Source of the DNA: Sodalis glossinidius str. 'morsitans'
GTDB taxonomy: Bacteria > Pseudomonadota > Gammaproteobacteria > Enterobacterales > Enterobacteriaceae
Assembly: GCF_000010085.1 (NCBI RefSeq)
Contig: NC_007712.1
Location: forward strand, 2,418,001-2,482,000
Direction: 5' to 3'
DNA: 64,000 nucleotides
Below are positions 26,860-36,297 of this stretch, one piece after another. A model generated the notes under the pieces. It had not been told where the DNA came from. It ran no database searches and worked only from the letters and a program-made list of their open reading frames with translations. The position numbers and the translations under genes were made by a program. Every line of letters starts with the position of its first letter. Positions within the stretch are counted from its first letter, which is position 1.

Positions 26860-28341
26860 TCAGGGCTGCGGCACGGCCGGCGGCGCACCCAATACGCCGA
26901 ACAGGCCCAGGAAATTTTGAATGGACATTTTCTGACCGTTCAAATTGATTTGGTTGTCGGCATAATGGAAGCTGCTGGTTAAAGTATTGTCCGCCACTGT
27001 GGTCAATTTGAACATCTGACCCATAGCGGCCAAACCTTGAACCTGCTGCTTGGCAAGCTGGTCAGCGTCTTTTTCATTGTAACCCTGCAGCCGGGCGAAC
27101 TGTGCCGTGGTTTCGGTGGCCATATCCAGCGGAACGGTCAGTTTGGAGTCCAGTTTGTTGACGAATCTGGCCCATTGTTGATCCGGGGTCAACGCGGGAT
27201 TCTGCGTCGCCGGATCGTTAAGATTAAGCGTCAGGGTGAACGTGCTTTCTCCTTTGGTATTTTTCCAACTCAGCGGAGCGATGGTCAGGTAGGGGCTGCC
27301 TTTCAGCGCGGTAGGCAACTGCTGCAAGAAAGCCTGGGTAATCTGCGCCTGCTGCTGTTGCGGATCAACTGCCCCCGTCTGCTGCATGATTTGCGCGACC
27401 TGCTGATGATAATTATCGCTGAACGCTTCAATCGCTTTTCCATCCAGGTTGGACAAGCTGATATTCAGCTTGCCGGCGCCAAAGTTTTGCCCCTGGATGT
27501 GCAATGCATCCAGAGCATAATTGACCTGGACCGACAGCTTATCGCCATCTTCTTTGGCATGGGTCACCTGAGATAGCGAGTCGATGCTTAAAATGTCCTT
27601 GCTGTCCAGGTTGTACACCAGCGTGCGCGCCTTGAGGGTGTTATCGCCGATGCTATATCCCTGCTTGCCATTGTGGGTATCGTTGTCAACGCTAAAATCG
27701 TGCAACGTCAGCTGTTCGCGCTGTTGCCACTGGTTGAGCCCGCCCAGCACCAGGCTATCAATGCCGCCGGTCACCTTCAGTTTATCGCCATCGGCGGCGA
27801 CATCGAACGTCCCGCCGATGGCGCGGATGACCGTTTGATTGTCCTGGAAATCCATCGCCGCCAGGGTGATTTTGGATACCGTGTTGCCGCTATAGCCGAC
27901 GCGGGTTTCCGCTACCATCGGCACGTTGGCTTTGGCGGCGTCGAACAGCGGCTGGGTTTTGGCGGTTTTCGCCAGCACGCTATGTACAGAGGCCATGCTG
28001 GGAATGAATACGCCTTTTTTCAATTGGGCAAACGGAAAGGGACCATGATCGACTTTTTCGTTAAAGCGCACGTCCTCGCCGGGTTTTAACAGCTTATTAT
28101 CGCCGGTAGTGCCGTCGGACTGTAGTACGACATCGACATGACTTGTAAATACACCGCGCCGGTAATTCTCCGCGGCAAAGCGCAAACCCGACTGCGGAAA
28201 GGTGCTTTGCAATCGGGCGTTGACGTCGTTGACCAACTCTGGCAACCGGCGCTGAAACTGTTTACCGGTGTACCAGGCGCCGCCGGTCCAGGCAGCGCCG
28301 AGAATGACGATCACGCTGACCGCTAGGAGGTTTTTTTTCAT
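26860..28341 (-). CDS. ydgA: YdgA family (DUF945) envelope protein
   Basis: 493 residues, DUF945 family, E. coli YdgA is about 502. A single N-terminal hydrophobic helix (LLAVSVIVILGAAWTGGAWY) is followed by a large, mostly beta and Gln-rich region with TGKQFQRRLPELVNDVN typical of the family start, and QQQQAQITQAFLQQLP. Probably anchored in the inner membrane facing the periplasm; molecular function not established. Between add and manA as in E. coli. Intact. Confidence 0.9.
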   Translation of the reverse strand: MKKNLLAVSVIVILGAAWTGGAWYTGKQFQRRLPELVNDVNARLQSTFPQSGLRFAAENYRRGVFTSHVDVVLQSDGTTGDNKLLKPGEDVRFNEKVDHGPFPFAQLKKGVFIPSMASVHSVLAKTAKTQPLFDAAKANVPMVAETRVGYSGNTVSKITLAAMDFQDNQTVIRAIGGTFDVAADGDKLKVTGGIDSLVLGGLNQWQQREQLTLHDFSVDNDTHNGKQGYSIGDNTLKARTLVYNLDSKDILSIDSLSQVTHAKEDGDKLSVQVNYALDALHIQGQNFGAGKLNISLSNLDGKAIEAFSDNYHQQVAQIMQQTGAVDPQQQQAQITQAFLQQLPTALKGSPYLTIAPLSWKNTKGESTFTLTLNLNDPATQNPALTPDQQWARFVNKLDSKLTVPLDMATETTAQFARLQGYNEKDADQLAKQQVQGLAAMGQMFKLTTVADNTLTSSFHYADNQINLNGQKMSIQNFLGLFGVLGAPPAVPQP

Positions 28342-28492
28342 AGGTTATGCATCCTTATAATTTCTTGCTATCCCACTTGTTCGACCAGCAACGCCTAAGG
28401 CAACAAAAAGCGCACATGACCGAGGGAATAATGCCCAAGCCATGAAACTAATAGTAGCAACTGACAAGCAATTCGTCCGGCCTGCGTTAGCG

Positions 28493-29662
28493 TTAGTTGT
28501 AAACACGGGCTAAACGGCCACTGCCGCTGACCTTAATGGGTGACTCCTGCGCGGCGATAAAGACCGACTCACCCGGCTGCAGCGTAATTTGTTGCCCGTT
28601 GCCGTCTAGGGTCGCCTGCCCGTCAACGCAAAATAAAATGGCCGCGCTGTCCTGGGCCAGCACGCGCGGCGCTGGCGTTAGCGCATGCAGCGAAAAAGCA
28701 AAATCGTCCACCGGAATCGGGAAGAACAGCGTACCCTCTTGCTCTTGGGGCACGGTTAATAGCGTATCCTCGGGTTTGGCGACGAACTGGACGTTGGCCA
28801 TCAGCTCCGGCACGTCGATGTATTTCGGCGTCAGCCCGGCGCGCATTACATTGTCCGAGTTGGCCATCACCTCCAGGGCCACGCCTTTGAGGTAGGCATG
28901 GGGGGTTTGTGCGAATAAAAACATCGCCTGACCAGGCTGCAGGGTAATGACATTCAACAGCAGCGGTGAGAACAGGCCGCTGTCTTCGGGATAGACGTCG
29001 GCAATCATTCGCACGGTATCCCAGGGTTCGCCGTGCTTATGGGCCAGCGTGGCGGTAAGGATATCTAGAGCGCGGGATTTTTGCTCGCCGGTCATTGACA
29101 GTAAATCGCCGAACAGCTGCGCCAAATGTTGCTCATAAGGGTGGGCAAGTAAGGCGGCGATAGCGGGATGGGCCCCCGCGACGGGCTGTAGCAGTGAGAC
29201 AATGGACGACAGCGTACGAAAGCCGTTCATCGCCTGGAATGGCGTCAGGGCAAACACCAGTTCCGGCTTGTGATTGGCGTCTTTGTAATTGCGGTTGGGC
29301 GCATCAGGGGCAATACCCGCCTGATTTTCCCTCGCAAAACCGATTTTCGCCGCCTCTAGACTGGGGTGGACCTGGATAGACAACGGCTCGGCGGCGCACA
29401 GCACTTTGAACAAAAAGGGCAGTTCGCCGAAGCGGTCAGCCACCGCACGGCCCAGCATGCCCGCCGGATCGCGCGCAATCAGCGAACGCAGCGTTATCTC
29501 ATCGCCTTGCGCATCAACAACGCACGAGCTGCTCTTAGGGTGCGCACCCATCCACAATTCCGCCATCGGCCGGCCATCGGGATTGGCAATTCCGTAAAGC
29601 CGAGTCAGGGCGTCTTTACTGCCCCAGGAGTAATGCTGGAGGGTATTTATCATCTTTTCCAT
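28493..29662 (-). CDS. manA: Mannose-6-phosphate isomerase
   Basis: Type I phosphomannose isomerase, fructose-6-P to mannose-6-P, feeding GDP-mannose and mannose use. Zinc/catalytic signatures: PLSIQVHPSLEAAKIGFARE, YKDANHKPELVFALTPF, FAQTPHAYLKGVALEVMANSDN and AGLTPKYIDVPELM. 389 residues; I use ATG at 29662 (MEKMINTLQHYSWGSKDALT), homologous to MQKLINSVQNYAWGS, rather than the in-frame start at 29719. Intact. Divergent from fumC. Confidence 0.96.
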   Translation of the reverse strand: MEKMINTLQHYSWGSKDALTRLYGIANPDGRPMAELWMGAHPKSSSCVVDAQGDEITLRSLIARDPAGMLGRAVADRFGELPFLFKVLCAAEPLSIQVHPSLEAAKIGFARENQAGIAPDAPNRNYKDANHKPELVFALTPFQAMNGFRTLSSIVSLLQPVAGAHPAIAALLAHPYEQHLAQLFGDLLSMTGEQKSRALDILTATLAHKHGEPWDTVRMIADVYPEDSGLFSPLLLNVITLQPGQAMFLFAQTPHAYLKGVALEVMANSDNVMRAGLTPKYIDVPELMANVQFVAKPEDTLLTVPQEQEGTLFFPIPVDDFAFSLHALTPAPRVLAQDSAAILFCVDGQATLDGNGQQITLQPGESVFIAAQESPIKVSGSGRLARVYN

Positions 29663-29823
29663 GATCGTTCCCGTTAATAATTTATTGATTCGTATTGTAA
29701 TAGCGCTCACCGCTCGCATAATGGTAGGCGTTTATGTGGGACTATACTACCAATGCCCTGGCTAAAGAAGTGAGCATCGTGGGGCGGGTTAGCGATCTTT
29801 AGGAAGAATACCAGGAGGTTATG

Positions 29824-31221
29824 ATGGCAGTGACTCGTGTAGAGAAAGATTCAATGGGGCCGATTGACGTCCCCGCGGACCGTCTTTGGGGCGCGCAAAC
29901 GCAACGGTCGTTGGAGCATTTTCGTATTTCCAGCGAAAAAATGCCCCCTGAACTGATTAACGCGCTGGCGCAAACCAAACGCGCCGCGGCGCAGGTGAAT
30001 CAGGACCTGGGCTTGCTTGATGCCAAACGTGCGCAGGCGATTATCCATGCCGCAGATGAAGTTCTGGCCGGCAAGCATCCCGCCGAATTCCCGTTGGCCA
30101 TCTGGCAGACCGGCTCCGGCACCCAAAGCAACATGAACATGAACGAAGTCCTGGCGAATCGGGCCAGTGAGTTGCTTGGCGGCGAGCGCGGCGAAGGGCG
30201 CCTGGTGCACCCTAATGACGATGTCAATAAAAGCCAAAGCTCCAACGACGTTTTTCCGACGGCAATGCACGTTGCCGCGGTCATTGCCATACGCGAACAT
30301 CTGTTGCCGCAGATAGCGGTGCTAAAGAAAACCCTGGATGCCAAAGCGGTCGCTTTCAAGGATATCGTGAAAATCGGCCGGACCCATCTGCAAGACGCGA
30401 CGCCGTTGACGCTCGGTCAGGAAATATCCGGTTGGGTGGCGATGCTTGAGCACAGCGCAAAACATATTGAGCAAAGCATTCCGCACCTGTGCGAGCTGGC
30501 GCTGGGCGGCACCGCCGTCGGCACCGGGCTCAATACGCATCCGGAGTATGCCGTCCGCGTGGCAAAAGCGCTGGCGGATTTGACCGGGCAACTCTTTGTT
30601 ACTGCGCCAAACAAATTTGAATCTCTGGCGACCTGTGATGCTTTGGTCCACGGCCATGGCGCCCTGAAAGGGCTGGCGGCATCACTGATGAAAATCGCCA
30701 ATGATGTGCGCTGGCTGGCTTCCGGTCCGCGTTGTGGCATCGGTGAGCTGAGAATTCCGGAAAACGAGCCAGGCAGTTCCATTATGCCCGGAAAAGTCAA
30801 CCCGACCCAGTGCGAAGCGATGATCATGCTGTGTTGTCAGGTCATTGGGAATGATGCGGCGGTGAATATAGGCGGCGCTTCCGGGAATTTCGAGCTCAAC
30901 GTCTACCGCCCGATGGTTATCCATAATTTCCTGCAATCGGTGCGACTGCTGGCGGACGGTATCGACAGCTTCAATCACCACTGCGCGCTGGGCATCGAGC
31001 CCAATCGCGATCGTATCTATCAGTTACTGAACGAATCGTTGATGCTGGTAACGGCCCTTAATACTCATATCGGCTATGACAAGGCCGCGGAGATCGCAAA
31101 AAAAGCCCACAAAGAGGGGCTGACGCTGAAGGGATCTGCGTTAAAGTTGGGCTACGTCTCGGAACAACAATTTGATGAGTGGGTCCGCCCCGAAGATATG
31201 GTTGGCAGTATGAAAAGCTAA
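29824..31221 (+). CDS. fumC: Class II fumarate hydratase
   Basis: Oxygen-stable, iron-free fumarase of the TCA cycle. 465 residues with TGSGTQSNMNMNEVLANRA, HPNDDVNKSQSSNDVFPTAM, the catalytic signature GSSIMPGKVNPTQ and C-terminal GYDKAAEIAKKAHKEG. AGGAGG at 29813-29818 sits best for the second ATG (29824); ATG 29821 is also possible. E. coli has fumA between manA and fumC; here there is no trace of fumA, so this iron-independent enzyme is the only fumarase visible. Intact. Confidence 0.96.
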   Translation: MAVTRVEKDSMGPIDVPADRLWGAQTQRSLEHFRISSEKMPPELINALAQTKRAAAQVNQDLGLLDAKRAQAIIHAADEVLAGKHPAEFPLAIWQTGSGTQSNMNMNEVLANRASELLGGERGEGRLVHPNDDVNKSQSSNDVFPTAMHVAAVIAIREHLLPQIAVLKKTLDAKAVAFKDIVKIGRTHLQDATPLTLGQEISGWVAMLEHSAKHIEQSIPHLCELALGGTAVGTGLNTHPEYAVRVAKALADLTGQLFVTAPNKFESLATCDALVHGHGALKGLAASLMKIANDVRWLASGPRCGIGELRIPENEPGSSIMPGKVNPTQCEAMIMLCCQVIGNDAAVNIGGASGNFELNVYRPMVIHNFLQSVRLLADGIDSFNHHCALGIEPNRDRIYQLLNESLMLVTALNTHIGYDKAAEIAKKAHKEGLTLKGSALKLGYVSEQQFDEWVRPEDMVGSMKS

Positions 31222-31287
31222 GTGAAGCCTGCTTTGCCCGCCGCCCTGGCCTGAACCCGAGGCGGGCTGCGCGGGCCGGCGCTCGTC

Positions 31288-32217
31288 TCAGGTTGCAACG
31301 TACAAATGCAGCCGCTCAATGAGCAGGTGGGCCGGCAATGCAGCCGGGACGTGTTTGGGGCGGATAGTGTGACGGTCATAGTTAAGCAATTCCCCAAGCA
31401 TGGGCGCCGTCGCTCCCTTTTGCGTCCGGCAAAGTACGATAAGCGGGGAAGGGCAGGCGTACTGCACCTGTTTTTTCTGCGCTTGATACCATACCCGCGC
31501 GATAGGCTGCACCTTAACCGGCCGCTTTATTTTCAGCGGAATGTCCGGCGGGAGTTTTGACACCAGGTTTATCTCCTCGCGCACCCGCTCCTGCCACTGT
31601 TCGCGGGTATATGGCGGTACCGCGCGGCCGCCGTGCAGACTTTTTTGCAACAGAGTCAGCACCTCTTTCCGCGTCAGATTTTTGATGACCTGTTTATTAG
31701 CCCAGCCAAAGCGTACCGTCGCGGGATCGCTAATCACCTGCAGGCCGCGATAGGCGCTCAAGGTTTTCAGTCCGCGCAAATGGCGGTGTACGAAGTCAAA
31801 GCGCTGCTCCGGCGGGAGCTGAGATTCAACGGTTATCAGCCGGGACAAGTGGGTTTTCAGATCGTTGATTTCGCTTATCAACGAAACGGCGGCCGCATAC
31901 TGGTCATTATCCACTGCGAAGCACAAAGCGCCCGGCAGGCGGATCGCCGCTTTGCTGCTACTATTCTGATTTTGCTGATAAATGAACAGACGCTGAAAAT
32001 GCGCCACGCCGGTTGCCAGCGCTGTTTTCCCCACCTGTTGCTCAACGGTAAGCGTTGTGATCTCGTCCTGCTCCTGGCCTTTTTCGACTTCCGGCAGGGT
32101 AAACACGCGGGCGGCAAGAAGCCTGAAATCGCTCAGCAGTGGCTCAAGGGCAGTCAGGCGCAGCTGCAGCGTATTAAAACAGGTGTTGAGACGCTCGGTT
32201 AAATCCAAAGCGGGCAT
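31288..32217 (-). CDS. tus: DNA replication terminus site-binding protein Tus
   Basis: Tus binds Ter sites and stops DnaB from one side. 309 residues, exactly the E. coli length. Conserved DNA-contact regions include SSKAAIRLPGALC, FDFVHRHLRGLKTLSAYR, DPATVRFGWANKQVIKNL and LKIKRPVKVQPIARVWY. Residues that form the pocket for the flipped base in the locked complex of E. coli (the Phe and His of FxxVH, the Gly of HLRG) are kept. A Ter site lies 14 bases before its start, as TerB does in E. coli, suggesting autorepression. Intact. Confidence 0.95.
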   Translation of the reverse strand: MPALDLTERLNTCFNTLQLRLTALEPLLSDFRLLAARVFTLPEVEKGQEQDEITTLTVEQQVGKTALATGVAHFQRLFIYQQNQNSSSKAAIRLPGALCFAVDNDQYAAAVSLISEINDLKTHLSRLITVESQLPPEQRFDFVHRHLRGLKTLSAYRGLQVISDPATVRFGWANKQVIKNLTRKEVLTLLQKSLHGGRAVPPYTREQWQERVREEINLVSKLPPDIPLKIKRPVKVQPIARVWYQAQKKQVQYACPSPLIVLCRTQKGATAPMLGELLNYDRHTIRPKHVPAALPAHLLIERLHLYVAT

Positions 32218-32230
32218 GATGTCTCCTCGG

Positions 32231-32253
32231 TTATTAGTTACAACATAAAATTA
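32231..32253 (-). promoter_or_regulatory. Ter site at the tus promoter
   Basis: Minus strand ATGTTGTAACTAATAA over consensus positions 8-23, almost identical to E. coli TerC in that part. Positions 1-7 are TAATTTT, so the usual G at position 6 is T. Orientation equals that of the 20758 site. Its place upstream of tus matches TerB, where Tus represses its own gene. Confidence 0.9.
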
Positions 32254-32484
32254 TTGTTTTCGCTCAATACACCATCACCATAGCGAAAGTGACCTTAATA
32301 CGTCTAGCACCACGCATGAGACAACAAGGTGTGATGAGACGGTAGCAGTACCGACGGTCCAAAGTATATCGACGCACAATGAGAGACATCAACGATGAGG
32401 CCGCGCCATAATATCTTCAGTTCACGTGTGGGAAACCTGTGCCGCAGCCGATTAGCGGTTACGCTGACGTCCTAACGCTACGCG

Positions 32485-33762
32485 TCAGACCGCGCGCAGT
32501 TCGGGCAACCGGCGCAGGCGCTGGGCGACAACCAGCCCGACCAACAATAGCACCGTGATAAACGCCACCACGCCGGACCAACCATAGCCGTGCCAGAAGA
32601 AGCCACCCAGCGTCCCGGCGGTACTCGAACCCAGATAGTAACAAAACAAATACAGCGAAGACGCCTGACCTTTGGCGCGCCGCGCGCGCCGGCCAATCCA
32701 TCCACTGGCGACGGAGTGGGCGGCAAAAAAACCGCCGGCGAACAGCATCATGCCGACGAAAATCGCCGCCAGTGGCTTGGCCAGCGTTAGCAATAGACCG
32801 GCAATCATAATCATGATCGCCACCATCATGACCGGTCCGCGGCCGTAATGCCCGGTAAGCGCGCCGGCCTTTGGCGAACTCCAGGAGCCGGTTAAATAGA
32901 CGACCGACAATAATCCTACTACCGCCTGGCTAAGCAGCCAGGGCGGGGAGAGCAGGCGATAGCCGATGTAGTTAAACAACGTAACAAAAGCGCCCATCAG
33001 CAAAAAGCCTTCGATAAACAGAAGCGGCAGGCCCTTGTCACGCCAGTGCAAGTGGAAATTGATTGCCAAGTTGCGGGGTTTCAGCGAGGTCGGCCTGAAA
33101 TGGCGCGAGGCGGGCAATATACGCCAGAACATCACTGCGGCCAGTAAAGCGCCCAGTCCGATAAAACCCACCGCTATACGCCAGGAAAACAAATCGGTCA
33201 TGACGCCGCTTAATAACCGGCCGCTCATGCCGCCGATAGAGTTGCCACTAATATAAAGCCCCATGGAAAACGCCACTACGCTCGGGTGTATCTCTTCGCT
33301 AAGATAGGTCATCGCCACAGCGGCGACGCCGCTTAGCGACAACCCAATACAGGCTCGCGTCAAGAGAATACCCTGCCAACTAGTTATGAAAGCGCTGCAA
33401 ATTGTAAAACTGGCAGCCAGTATCAAGGCCACCACCATGACCGATTTACGGCCCACGGCGTCAGACAAGGGGCCGGTAAACAAAAGACCCAGCGCCATCG
33501 TGCCGGTGGAGACCGACAGCGAAAGACTACTGGCGGCGGGGGAAACGCCGAAATCCGCCGAGAGCACCGGCAAGATAGGTTGTACGCAATAGAGCAGGGC
33601 GAAGGTCGCCAGGCCGGCGGAAAACAGGGCCAGTGTGAGCTGGATAAATTGCGGGGTACCGCGTTTGATGTACAGTGATCGGGACGGTGCAGCAACGGGC
33701 TGGGCGATTAGGGTCGCCGGCGCGTCCGGCGCTGACGACGTCGTGCGCGAAAAGGTGTTCAC
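32485..33762 (-). CDS. ynfM: MFS transporter YnfM (arabinose-efflux-like)
   Basis: 425-residue, 12-helix major facilitator close to E. coli YnfM; substrate uncertain. LALFSAGLATFALLYCVQPI, the MFS loop TGPLSDAVGRKSVM, LSLSGVAAVAMTYLSEEIHP, SMGLYISGNSIGGMSGRL, and C-terminal RRAKGQASSLYLFCYYLGSS are all close matches. Divergent from ynfL, the LysR gene that normally accompanies it. Intact even though its probable regulator is frameshifted. Confidence 0.93.
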   Translation of the reverse strand: MNTFSRTTSSAPDAPATLIAQPVAAPSRSLYIKRGTPQFIQLTLALFSAGLATFALLYCVQPILPVLSADFGVSPAASSLSLSVSTGTMALGLLFTGPLSDAVGRKSVMVVALILAASFTICSAFITSWQGILLTRACIGLSLSGVAAVAMTYLSEEIHPSVVAFSMGLYISGNSIGGMSGRLLSGVMTDLFSWRIAVGFIGLGALLAAVMFWRILPASRHFRPTSLKPRNLAINFHLHWRDKGLPLLFIEGFLLMGAFVTLFNYIGYRLLSPPWLLSQAVVGLLSVVYLTGSWSSPKAGALTGHYGRGPVMMVAIMIMIAGLLLTLAKPLAAIFVGMMLFAGGFFAAHSVASGWIGRRARRAKGQASSLYLFCYYLGSSTAGTLGGFFWHGYGWSGVVAFITVLLLVGLVVAQRLRRLPELRAV

Positions 33763-33901
33763 GATAAATCCTTAATGCCAACATCATGCAGGGTTAACAG
33801 TAACGGCAGGGGCCGCTAACTAGATGAATCGTTTAATAAGGATAGGAAACGGCGATTTTTTTGTCTAATATATTAACAATAATAATTAATATATTTAAAA
33901 T

Positions 33902-34800
33902 ATTAATATTGAGTTTAGGCATTTACGTTATTTCATCGCGGTCGCCGAGACGCTACATTTCGGCCGCGCCGCCGAAAAATTGCATATCTCGCAGCCGCCG
34001 CTAAGCCAGCAGATCCAGATCCTGGAGCAGCAGGTGGGAGCATTGCTGTTGGAACGCAACAATCGCAATGTCAGGCTGACGCCGGCCGGACGCCAGTTCC
34101 TAGAACAGGCGTGGCAAATCATTGCTCAGGTTAATCAGGCAGCGGATCGCGCAGCGAGGGTCCACCGCGGGGAATTGGGCGAGGTCACTATCGGTTTTAC
34201 CGCCTCGGCGCCTTTTATCAAATCCATTTCGGCCAGCCTATTGGCATTTCGCCAGCAGCATCCCGATGTGCATATCCAGATGGTAGATACCAATACCAAG
34301 CAGCAGATTGAACCCTTGCTTACCGGTAAGCTCGACATCGGTATCATGCGCAACACGCCGCTGCCCGAGACGCTGGATTATCAGCTGCTGCTGCGCGAAC
34401 CGCTCATTGCGGTGGTGCACCAAGATCATCCCCTTGCCAGCGTCGCCGGCGAAAGCATCACGGTACGCCAGCTGGCGGATGAGCCCTTTGTTTTTTTCGA
34501 CCGCAAGGTCGGTACCGCGCGCTGTATGATGAAATTTTACTGCTGCTCAAACGCTACGATATCGATCCCTATATCACCCAGGAAGTTGGCGAAGCCATGA
34601 CTATCGTCGGTCTGGTCGCGGCCAGGCTGGGCGTATCGATACTGCCGGCGTCGTTTCTGCGTATCAAGATTGACAGTGTGCGTTATCTAGCGCTGCAGGA
34701 GCCCGACGCCAAAACCGAAGTCTGGTTGGTCACCAACCGACAGCGCGCCCTGTCGGCGTCGGCGCAGCGTATGATAGGACTCATGCTGCAGCGGCAGTAG
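33902..34800 (+). pseudogene. ynfL: ynfL relic (LysR-type regulator), frameshifted
   Basis: The frame NIEFRHLRYFIAVAETLHFG with HTH GRAAEKLHISQPPLSQQIQ equals YnfL, but where homologues have ATG this copy has ATT (33902-33904); the next usable start is TTG at 33980, inside the HTH. A two-base excess in the GCGCGC run near 34516-34521 shifts the frame in the effector domain (after FFDRKVGT), and the correct sequence goes on as LYDEILLLLKRYDIDPYITQ and EAMTIVGLVAARLGVSILPA. Either defect alone would probably disable it. Confidence 0.88.
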
Positions 34801-34962
34801 TTTTCCGTACCGGACGCCGCAAAGCAGGGGGGCGCCAGCGCCAAGGATAAATATGTGCAGCAAATCACATTTCCAATCAAATAGTTGACGGCTAAACGTA
34901 AAAGTTTCACCATAACCCTAATCTTTTTATTTTATAGCGTGAAAAATAGCGGGAGCGGGTCA

Positions 34963-36180
34963 GTGATTGGCATTGGTCAACCCGGGCATATTGATCAAAT
35001 TAAACAGGCGAATGTGGGAGCGGTGTACCGTCTGATTGATACGTATGGTCCAGTCTCCCGTATCACGCTGTCCAAATACGCGCGTTTAGCACCCGCAAGT
35101 ATCACTAAAATCGTGCGTGAGCTGATGGAAGCGCACCTGGTGGGGGAAACGGAATACCAGGAAAACGGCTTGCGTGGAAGGCCGGCGATTGGCGTGGTGG
35201 TGGAGACGCAAGCCTGGCATTTTTTGTCGTTACATATCAGCCACGGCAGCCTCTCGCTGTCACTGCGTGAATTGTCCAGTAAACTGGTGGTGGAAGACAC
35301 CGTTCCGTTGCCGTCGCAAGCACCCTTGCCGTTACTGACCCGTCTCATTGCCGAAGTGGATGCCTTCTTCAACCGCCATCAGTGTCAGTTGGAGCGATTG
35401 ACGGCAATCGCCGTGACGGTGCCCGGTATTATCGACGCGCAGGCCGGCGTCATCCACCGTATGCCCTGGTATGAGGTGTGTGATATGCCGTTGGGTGATG
35501 TTCTCAGCAGCCACATCGGCGTACCGGTATATCTGCAGCATGATATTTGCGCCTGGACCATGGCCGAAGCGCTCTACGGCGCGGCGCAGGGATGCAACGA
35601 CATCATACAAATCGTTATTGATCATAATGTCGGCGCCGGCGTGATAATCGGCGGCCGTTTGCTGCACGGCGGCAGCCAAACGTTGGTGGAAATCGGTCAT
35701 ACGCAGATCGATCCCGATGGCAGGCGATGTTATTGCGGTAATCGCGGCTGCCTTGAAACCGTCGCCGGCATGGAAAGCATCTTTGAACACACCCGCCAGC
35801 GGCTGAAGCGCCAGCCGGACTCGCCGCTCAACGGTGTCAGCTTAAGAGTGGACCGCTTGTGCAGCGCAGCGCTGGCCGGTGACCGCGTGGCGCAGGATGT
35901 CATCACCGGCGTCGGGCTTAACGTGGGGCGTATTCTGGCGATGATGGTAAATGTATTTAATCCGGAAAAAATTTTGGTGGGATCGCCGCTTAACGTTGCG
36001 GCGTCAATCCTCTATCCAGTCATCCAGCGTTGCATCCAGCAACAATCGCTGCCGGATTACAGCCGGCGGATACAAATTCAGGCAACCCGTTTTAGCAATC
36101 ATGGCACCATGCCCGGCGCGGCGCTGGTGAAAGATGCACTTTACGATGGTTCACTTTTGCTAAAGCTGATGCAGGGGTAA
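34963..36180 (+). CDS. mlc: ROK-family global sugar repressor Mlc
   Basis: Mlc (DgsA) represses ptsG, ptsHI, manXYZ and others, and is inactivated by sequestration on dephospho-EIICB-Glc. N-terminal winged helix: QPGHIDQIKQANVGAVYRLI and LSKYARLAPASITKIVRELM. The ROK core has the zinc site EIGHTQIDP and CYCGNRGCLET (three Cys, one His). I use GTG at 34963, as E. coli mlc also starts GTG; an in-frame upstream start at 34885 is not homologous. 405 residues, ending LLKLMQG like E. coli. Intact. Confidence 0.95.
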   Translation: MIGIGQPGHIDQIKQANVGAVYRLIDTYGPVSRITLSKYARLAPASITKIVRELMEAHLVGETEYQENGLRGRPAIGVVVETQAWHFLSLHISHGSLSLSLRELSSKLVVEDTVPLPSQAPLPLLTRLIAEVDAFFNRHQCQLERLTAIAVTVPGIIDAQAGVIHRMPWYEVCDMPLGDVLSSHIGVPVYLQHDICAWTMAEALYGAAQGCNDIIQIVIDHNVGAGVIIGGRLLHGGSQTLVEIGHTQIDPDGRRCYCGNRGCLETVAGMESIFEHTRQRLKRQPDSPLNGVSLRVDRLCSAALAGDRVAQDVITGVGLNVGRILAMMVNVFNPEKILVGSPLNVAASILYPVIQRCIQQQSLPDYSRRIQIQATRFSNHGTMPGAALVKDALYDGSLLLKLMQG

Positions 36181-36297
36181 AACCGCCAAAATATTGAGCT
36201 AACGCAAGCCACACCTCGCCGCAATGACGTACATTCCTCTCTGATCCTCCCGCGAAATTTTATCAAGTCTAATGGATTACGACAGTCTGGAGTTGCC

